Source: Pandoraea iniqua
GTDB taxonomy: Bacteria > Pseudomonadota > Gammaproteobacteria > Burkholderiales > Burkholderiaceae
Length of the DNA: 64,000 nt
Reading direction: 5' to 3'
NCBI RefSeq assembly: GCF_902459685.1
Contig: NZ_CABPSF010000004.1
Span: 124,001-188,000 of the forward strand
Under the pieces are notes generated by a model, which saw nothing but the letters and a program-made list of their open reading frames with translations, was not told the DNA's origin and did no database searches. Within the stretch, counting starts at the first letter, position 1. Each line of letters starts with the position of its first letter. Shown here in pieces: positions 59,156-64,000 of the stretch. The translations under genes and the position numbers were made by a program.

Positions 59156-59230
59156 TGGTCCCCCCGACAGGAATCGAACCTGTATCTAGCGCTTAGGAGG
59201 CACTCGTTCTATCCATTGAACTACAGGGAG
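59156..59230 (-). tRNA. tRNA-Arg (anticodon CCT)
   Basis: On the minus strand a 75-base tRNA ends in encoded CCA. The D stem is GTTC/GAAC, the anticodon loop CTCCTAA gives CCT, and the T arm is ACAGG-TTCGATT-CCTGT. The acceptor pairs CTCCCTG with CGGGGGG, including two G-U pairs and an unusual C1-G72, so the exact 5' boundary is less sure than the rest. Confidence 0.93.
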
Positions 59231-59332
59231 GGCGCGAGGACTGCCGATACGTGATCGTGGGTCTCGCGAGCGCAAGAGTATATCAAAAAGCCATTTCCGG
59301 GCGCGGCGACATTTCACAGCCCGGGATTCCGT

Positions 59333-59905
59333 CTAGGCGAGGCGCGCTCGGGTTGCCTCGTCGATTTGTTCTCGCACGGCCCGCAGCAGTGGAATCGCAT
59401 CCGTGTATTGCCGTCCGTAGGACAGATTGAACGCGTAATCGAAGTCCGGCGGGTTAAGGCCCTGCGTGTGTTGCAGCAGGGTTTCGAGCTTGTCGAGCGC
59501 TTTCACTGCCCGCGCTTCGGGCGTCGCGGCTTGTGCGTACTCCTCCCGCCAGCCGACGATTTGCGCGCGCATCGAGGCGTCTAGCGGTTCGCATATCTTC
59601 AACAGGTCGCGTCGCTCGATGTCGTCCTTGCCACCGCCCGCCAGTTGTTCCGGCGCGGGCACATCGCCGCCCAACGCCTCGCCAAGATCGTGCACAAGGC
59701 ATAACGCCAGCACCTTCGTGCTGTCGACGTCGCCCAACTGATCCATGAACAACATCGCCATCAGACTGAGCCGCCAACTGTGCTCGGCGGTGCTTTCCCG
59801 GCGCCCGGACGACGTGTAACCACTTCTGAGCACGTCCTTCAGCCGCTCGCATGTGCGCAGGAAATTCAACCTGCCTTCGATCTGTTCGTGCGTCATGTGC
59901 GACAT
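59333..59905 (-). CDS. HD-domain phosphohydrolase (YfbR/HDDC2-like)
   Basis: A 190-residue HD protein. Metal ligands fit STAEHSWRLSLMAMLF (His), LVHDLGEALGGD (His-Asp) and VKALDKLETLLQH (Asp). This arrangement is that of 5'-deoxynucleotidases such as YfbR and HDDC2. It probably dephosphorylates nucleoside monophosphates. AGGAGG lies 9 bases before ATG 59905. It follows the XRE gene by 114 bases on the same strand and precedes tRNA-Arg. Confidence 0.85.
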   Translation of the reverse strand: MSHMTHEQIEGRLNFLRTCERLKDVLRSGYTSSGRRESTAEHSWRLSLMAMLFMDQLGDVDSTKVLALCLVHDLGEALGGDVPAPEQLAGGGKDDIERRDLLKICEPLDASMRAQIVGWREEYAQAATPEARAVKALDKLETLLQHTQGLNPPDFDYAFNLSYGRQYTDAIPLLRAVREQIDEATRARLA

Positions 59906-60019
59906 GTGAATCGCCTCCTGTGCCTATCTATGCCATTTCAACGCATCAGCATAGTTCGGGGCCCTCTTCGCCGCTACGCATAAATTATGCGTGGCAGAGG
60001 CCGTCAATCCCGACATCGG

Positions 60020-60589
60020 TCACCGCGTCTGCAATGTCTCGACCAGACGCGCGACGGTGCCGTCGGAGAGTGTCAGGCGTGTCCAGCGACAACGGCTTTC
60101 GCGAATCGGTATCGCCAACGAGTCGTTGCTGCCGGTATCGAACTCGATCGACGGCGTGCGTTGCTCATACCATCCCGCGTCACGCAACGAGGCTTCGCGC
60201 GTCACGATCGCCTCGGTGGCGAAGGGCCACAATGACACCCCCATCAATGCCGGCAGCGGCTGCGAAAACTCCGCCGCGCGTGATGCGGAACACGCGAGCA
60301 GACGATGCGTGTGATCGCACACGAGATGCACGGCGCGCGCGTCGTGCGTCACCAGACGCTGTAACGCATGATCGGCCGCCGAGTCGAGTCGCGCTGCAAA
60401 CAGCGCTTCGATACGTGCGAGCGCATCGCCTGTGATCGGCAGCGTGCCCGCCTCCCAGCGCGATATCGTCGATTGCGACACGCCGAGCCACTCGGCCGCA
60501 TGCGCCTGCTTGATCCGGCGTAGGACGCGCCACCGCCGCAACGTCGCGCCGGGCGTTGCGATGACGGGTGGATTCATGCGATTTGCCAT
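60020..60589 (-). CDS. XRE-family helix-turn-helix regulator
   Basis: A 189-residue regulator. The helix-turn-helix is at about 17-60 (LRRWRVLRRIKQAHAAEWL, GVSQSTISRWEAG). The C-terminal 110 residues form a separate domain (AVHLVCDHTHRLLACSASRA, GVSLWPFATEAIVTRE) that could sense a ligand; it is not assigned to a family. AGGAGA precedes ATG 60589. Only 28 bases separate it from the CaiB gene upstream, so they are likely co-transcribed and it may regulate that gene. Confidence 0.8.
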   Translation of the reverse strand: MANRMNPPVIATPGATLRRWRVLRRIKQAHAAEWLGVSQSTISRWEAGTLPITGDALARIEALFAARLDSAADHALQRLVTHDARAVHLVCDHTHRLLACSASRAAEFSQPLPALMGVSLWPFATEAIVTREASLRDAGWYEQRTPSIEFDTGSNDSLAIPIRESRCRWTRLTLSDGTVARLVETLQTR

Positions 60590-60617
60590 ATGGATTCTCC
60601 TGCAACGCAGATTCGTG

Positions 60618-61841
60618 TCAGACGATGCCAGTCTCACGCAGTGCCGCAATCTTCGCTTCGTCGAAGCCCAGACGTTCACGCAGGATGTCGTCGCTGTGCT
60701 GCCCGAGCGTGGGCGGTGCGGTGCGTGCGACCGGCGGGGTTTCGCTCATCTTCATCGGGCTGGCCACGAGGCGCGCCACACCGCCCGACGGGTGCGGCAA
60801 TTCGATGGCCATTTCCCGTGCGACCACCTGCGGGTGGGCAAACACTTCCGGCAGCGTATTGATCGGCCCGCACGGCACGCCTGCGGCTTCGAGCTTATCG
60901 ATCCACGCGTCTTTGCCGAACTTGCGAACCATCTCGGCGAGCATCGGCACGAGCACTTCACGATGGCGCACGCGCGACGGGTTGGTGGCAAAGCGTGCGT
61001 CGTCGGCGAGCGCCGCTTCGCCGCCGGCTTCCACGAACTTGCGGAACTGGCCGTCGTTGCCCACGGCGACGATGATCCAACCGTCGTCGCCCGTCTGGAA
61101 CGTCTGATACGGCACGATGTTCGGATGCGCGTTGCCCCAGCGTACCGGCGCCTTTTCGCTGGCGAGGTAGTTGGTGTTCATATTGGCGAGCATGGCGACC
61201 TGCGTGTCGAGCAGCGCCATGTCGATGTACTGGCCCACGCCGGTGCGGTCGCGATGGGTGAGGGCGGCCATGATGGCCAGACTCGCGTACATGCCGGTCA
61301 TCAGGTCGGCAATCGCCACGCCGGCCTTCTGCGGGCCGCCGCCGGGCAGGCCGTCACGCTCGCCTGTGATGCTCATGAAGCCGCCAATCCCCTGAATGAT
61401 GAAGTCGTAGCCGGCGCGTGTGGCGTGCGGCCCGTTCTGACCGAAGCCCGTGACCGAGCAGTAGACGAGATCGGGTTTGACCGCTTTGAGCGAGGCGTAG
61501 TCCAGACCGTACTTTGCGAGTTGGCCGACCTTGTAGTTCTCGACGACGACATCGCTTTGCGCAGCGAGCGCGCGGACGATGGCCTGCCCCTCGGGGCGCG
61601 AGATATCCAGCGTGAGCGAGCGTTTGTTGCGGTTTGCCGCGAGGTAGTAGGCGGCCTCGGCGGTATCGCGGCCGTCGGCATCGCGCTGGTAGGGCGGCCC
61701 CCAGCTGCGCGTGTCGTCGCCCACGCCGGGACGCTCGACCTTGATCACGTCTGCGCCCAGATCGGCCAGATTCTGCGTGGCCCACGGACCGGCCAGCACA
61801 CGTGAAAGGTCCAGCACCCGGATATGACTCAGCGCGCCCAT
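60618..61841 (-). CDS. CaiB/BaiF (class III) CoA-transferase family protein
   Basis: A 407-residue class III CoA-transferase. Motifs are ALSHIRVLDLSRVLAGPWATQNLADLGADVIKVE at the N-terminus, NKRSLTLDISRPEG, ENYKVGQLAKYGLDYASL and the catalytic-Asp region GVAIADLMTGMYASLAIMAAL. Such enzymes move CoA between carboxylic acids (formyl-CoA, carnitine, succinyl-CoA and others); the pair of acids used here is unknown. GAGGAGA precedes ATG 61841. No acyl-CoA dehydrogenase or hydratase lies nearby, so it is an orphan apart from the XRE gene. Confidence 0.9.
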   Translation of the reverse strand: MGALSHIRVLDLSRVLAGPWATQNLADLGADVIKVERPGVGDDTRSWGPPYQRDADGRDTAEAAYYLAANRNKRSLTLDISRPEGQAIVRALAAQSDVVVENYKVGQLAKYGLDYASLKAVKPDLVYCSVTGFGQNGPHATRAGYDFIIQGIGGFMSITGERDGLPGGGPQKAGVAIADLMTGMYASLAIMAALTHRDRTGVGQYIDMALLDTQVAMLANMNTNYLASEKAPVRWGNAHPNIVPYQTFQTGDDGWIIVAVGNDGQFRKFVEAGGEAALADDARFATNPSRVRHREVLVPMLAEMVRKFGKDAWIDKLEAAGVPCGPINTLPEVFAHPQVVAREMAIELPHPSGGVARLVASPMKMSETPPVARTAPPTLGQHSDDILRERLGFDEAKIAALRETGIV

Positions 61842-62016
61842 CGTTATCTCTCTCCTCGATCGCTTCGGACAGTGACGGCGTTGCACGTCATGTGCGAAAC
61901 ATTGTTTTGCAATGCGGAACTTATGGCGAAGAGTCTATGGCGGAGTTCCGGCGTCTGACCAGCGCCGTTTCGCACTGCGGTTGGCGCGCCGACGCTGTGT
62001 GGGTGCCGATTTCCCG

Positions 62017-62022
62017 TATAAT
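62017..62022 (+). promoter_or_regulatory. -10 element of the alaS promoter
   Basis: A consensus TATAAT 64 bp before the alaS start. The -35 region is poor, so only the -10 is annotated. Confidence 0.5.
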
Positions 62023-62085
62023 CAAAAGTTTGCAAAATATCCCGCCAGGCGCAGCCAGCCCGGCCCCCACGCTCTCAAGCACGCT

Positions 62086-64000
62086 ATGAAAGTCGCAGAC
62101 ATTCGGGAAAAATTTCTTAACTTCTTCGAGTCGAAGGGCCACACGATCGTGCGCTCGTCGAGCCTCGTGCCGTCCAATGACCCCACGCTGCTGTTCACGA
62201 ACTCCGGCATGGTGCAGTTCAAGGACGTCTTCCTCGGGCTTGAGACGCGCCCCTACAAGCGAGCGACCACGGCACAGCGCAGCGTGCGCGCCGGCGGCAA
62301 GCACAACGATCTGGAGAACGTGGGCTACACCGCCCGTCACCATACGTTCTTCGAGATGCTGGGCAACTTCTCGTTCGGCGACTACTTCAAGCGCGAAGCG
62401 ATCCAGTACGCGTGGGAATTGCTGACCACGGTCTACCAGCTCCCCAAGGACAAGCTCTGGGTCACCGTCTATCAGGAAGACGACGAAGCCTACGACATCT
62501 GGGCGAAGGAAGTCGGCGTGCCGACCGAGCGCATCATCCGCATCGGCGACAACAAGGGCGCGCGCTACGCGTCGGACAACTTCTGGCAGATGGCCGACAC
62601 CGGCCCGTGCGGTCCGTGCTCGGAAATCTTCTTCGACCACGGTGCCGATGTGTGGGGTGGCCCGCCGGGATCGCCGGAAGAAGACGGCGACCGCTACATC
62701 GAGATCTGGAATCTCGTGTTCATGCAGTTCAACCGCGACGAGCAGGGCAATATGACGCCGCTGCCCAAGCCGTGCGTTGACACCGGCATGGGGCTGGAGC
62801 GCATCGCCGCTGTGCTGCAACACGTGCACAGCAACTACGAAATCGATCTGTTCCAGCACCTGATCAAGGCCGCTGGCCGCGAGACCGGCGTGACCGACCT
62901 GAGCGCCAACTCGCTCAAGGTGATCGCCGATCACATTCGCGCGTGCTCGTTCCTGATCGTCGACGGCGTGATTCCGGGCAACGAAGGCCGCGGCTACGTG
63001 CTGCGCCGTATCATCCGCCGCGCGATCCGCCACGGCTACAAGCTCGGCCGCAAGCAACCGTTCTTCTACAAGCTGGTGCCGGATCTGGTGGCCGAGATGG
63101 GCGTGGCCTATCCGGAACTCGCGCAGGCGCAGCAGCGCGTGACCGACGTGCTCAAGCAGGAAGAAGAGCGCTTTGGCGAAACCATCGAGAACGGCATGGA
63201 GATTCTCGAGGGCGCGCTGGCCGATCTGGCCAAGCGCGGCGTGACGACGCTCGACGGCGAACTCGCATTCAAGCTGCACGACACGTATGGCTTCCCGCTC
63301 GATCTGACGGCAGACGTCTGCCGCGAGCGCAGCATCTCGGTCGACGAGGCCGCATTCGACGCCGCCATGGCGCGCCAGCGCGAGCAGGCCCGTGCGGCCG
63401 GCAAGTTCAAGATGGCCACGGCGCTGGAGTACGACGGCGACAAGACGCGCTTCCAAGGTTACGACCGCCTCGCCCTCGAAGGCGCGAAGGTCACGGCGCT
63501 GTATGTCGACGGCACGAGCGTGACGTCGCTCAAGGCCGGCCAGCAGGGCATCGTGGTGCTCGATACCACGCCGTTCTACGCCGAGTCGGGCGGTCAGGTG
63601 GGCGATCAAGGGTTGATCACCACGGCCGGTGCACGTTTCGGAGTGTCTGACACGCAGAAGATTCAGGCCGACGTGTTCGGTCACTATGGCAAGCTCGAAT
63701 CGGGCGAGTTGAAGGTGGGCGAGACGGTGACGGCGCAAGTCGACGCCGTGCGCCGCGCGCGCACCGTGCGCAACCACTCGGCGACTCACCTGATGCACAA
63801 GGCCCTGCGTGAAGTGCTCGGCGGCCACGTGCAGCAGAAGGGCTCGCTGGTCGACGCCGACAAGACGCGTTTCGACTTCGCCCATAACGCAGCGATGACC
63901 GCCGACGACATTCGTCGCGTGGAAGACATCGTCAACGCGGAAGTGCTGGCCAATGCGCCGGTGCAGGCTGCGCTGATGTCGTTCGACGACGCGGTCAAGG
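62086..64000 (+). CDS. alaS: Alanine--tRNA ligase (partial, C-terminus outside window)
   Basis: The first 638 codons of alaS (complete protein about 874 residues). The class II catalytic core is present: motif 1 [19 protein letters not shown], motif 2 around [20 protein letters not shown], motif 3 [14 protein letters not shown]. The tRNA-recognition domain follows. The editing domain has begun, with [13 protein letters not shown] and the zinc-binding [12 protein letters not shown]. It charges tRNA-Ala. The start at 62086 ([13 protein letters not shown]) is canonical. It is divergent from the CaiB gene, 244 bases apart. Confidence 0.98.
   Translation, partial: MKVADIREKFLNFFESKGHTIVRSSSLVPSNDPTLLFTNSGMVQFKDVFLGLETRPYKRATTAQRSVRAGGKHNDLENVGYTARHHTFFEMLGNFSFGDYFKREAIQYAWELLTTVYQLPKDKLWVTVYQEDDEAYDIWAKEVGVPTERIIRIGDNKGARYASDNFWQMADTGPCGPCSEIFFDHGADVWGGPPGSPEEDGDRYIEIWNLVFMQFNRDEQGNMTPLPKPCVDTGMGLERIAAVLQHVHSNYEIDLFQHLIKAAGRETGVTDLSANSLKVIADHIRACSFLIVDGVIPGNEGRGYVLRRIIRRAIRHGYKLGRKQPFFYKLVPDLVAEMGVAYPELAQAQQRVTDVLKQEEERFGETIENGMEILEGALADLAKRGVTTLDGELAFKLHDTYGFPLDLTADVCRERSISVDEAAFDAAMARQREQARAAGKFKMATALEYDGDKTRFQGYDRLALEGAKVTALYVDGTSVTSLKAGQQGIVVLDTTPFYAESGGQVGDQGLITTAGARFGVSDTQKIQADVFGHYGKLESGELKVGETVTAQVDAVRRARTVRNHSATHLMHKALREVLGGHVQQKGSLVDADKTRFDFAHNAAMTADDIRRVEDIVNAEVLANAPVQAALMSFDDAVK

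Noticed and set aside
61921-63885. A 654-codon minus-strand frame opposite alaS
   Set aside because: Shadow of alaS; no motifs, and alaS is certain.

Overview
The window looks like a chromosomal segment of a high-GC betaproteobacterium of the Burkholderiaceae, probably Pandoraea or a close relative. The basis is gene content, gene order (carA-leuE-carB-greA-yhbY-rlmE-ftsH-folP-glmM-pstSCAB-phoUBR-ppk-ppx) and protein similarity recalled from those genera; no search was run. Coding density is high and there is no insertion sequence, prophage, CRISPR array or plasmid-type origin. Two genes are cut by the window edges: a two-partner-secretion transporter on the left and alaS on the right.

Left third (1-16.5 kb) is catabolic and accessory. 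A seven-gene plus-strand operon (1551-9507) encodes a CoA-dependent aerobic aromatic pathway: aryl-CoA ligase, bifunctional flavin monooxygenase/old-yellow-enzyme fusion, SDR, enoyl-CoA hydratase, acyl-CoA dehydrogenase, hot-dog thioesterase and RidA. It best fits 2-aminobenzoyl-CoA (anthranilate) or salicylyl-CoA breakdown. Facing it on the minus strand are dctA, allantoicase and ureidoglycolate lyase for purine nitrogen salvage. Then come a glucose dehydrogenase/cytoplasmic trehalase pair and an FCD-type GntR regulator.

The centre (16.5-42.4 kb) is core genome: the carA-leuE-carB operon, greA with an attenuator-like leader, yhbY, rlmE, ftsH, folP and glmM, followed by the phosphate regulon (pstSCAB, phoU, phoB, phoR), polyphosphate kinase and exopolyphosphatase, an ornithine-lipid acyltransferase, sixA and tRNA-Pro. 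PhoB-like half-sites spaced 11 bp occur upstream of pstS and in both orientations between ppk and ppx, so phosphate uptake, signalling and polyphosphate turnover probably form one regulon here.

The 42.4-54.5 kb region is again accessory. A LysR regulator is divergent from a 1159-residue fusion of a molybdopterin oxidoreductase with a flavin/NAD reductase and a plant-type ferredoxin, followed by an ornithine-cyclodeaminase-family enzyme and a short-chain fatty acid permease. An AraC regulator is divergent from a translationally coupled O-methyltransferase/siderophore-interacting flavoprotein pair. A lysine/alanine/proline-rich histone-H1-like protein and a trimeric porin follow.

The right end (54.5-64 kb) has rpsU behind a long structured leader, a WbuC cupin, a glycosyltransferase-like protein, an orphan CsgG-family lipoprotein, a small secreted cysteine-rich protein, tRNA-Arg, a CaiB CoA-transferase/XRE regulator/HD phosphohydrolase series, and alaS.

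The most promising unusual items are the self-contained Mo/flavin/ferredoxin fusion and its cluster, the RidA-containing aryl-CoA operon, the Pho-box arrangement (which also argues for a shorter ppk start), the greA leader attenuator, and the rpsU leader.
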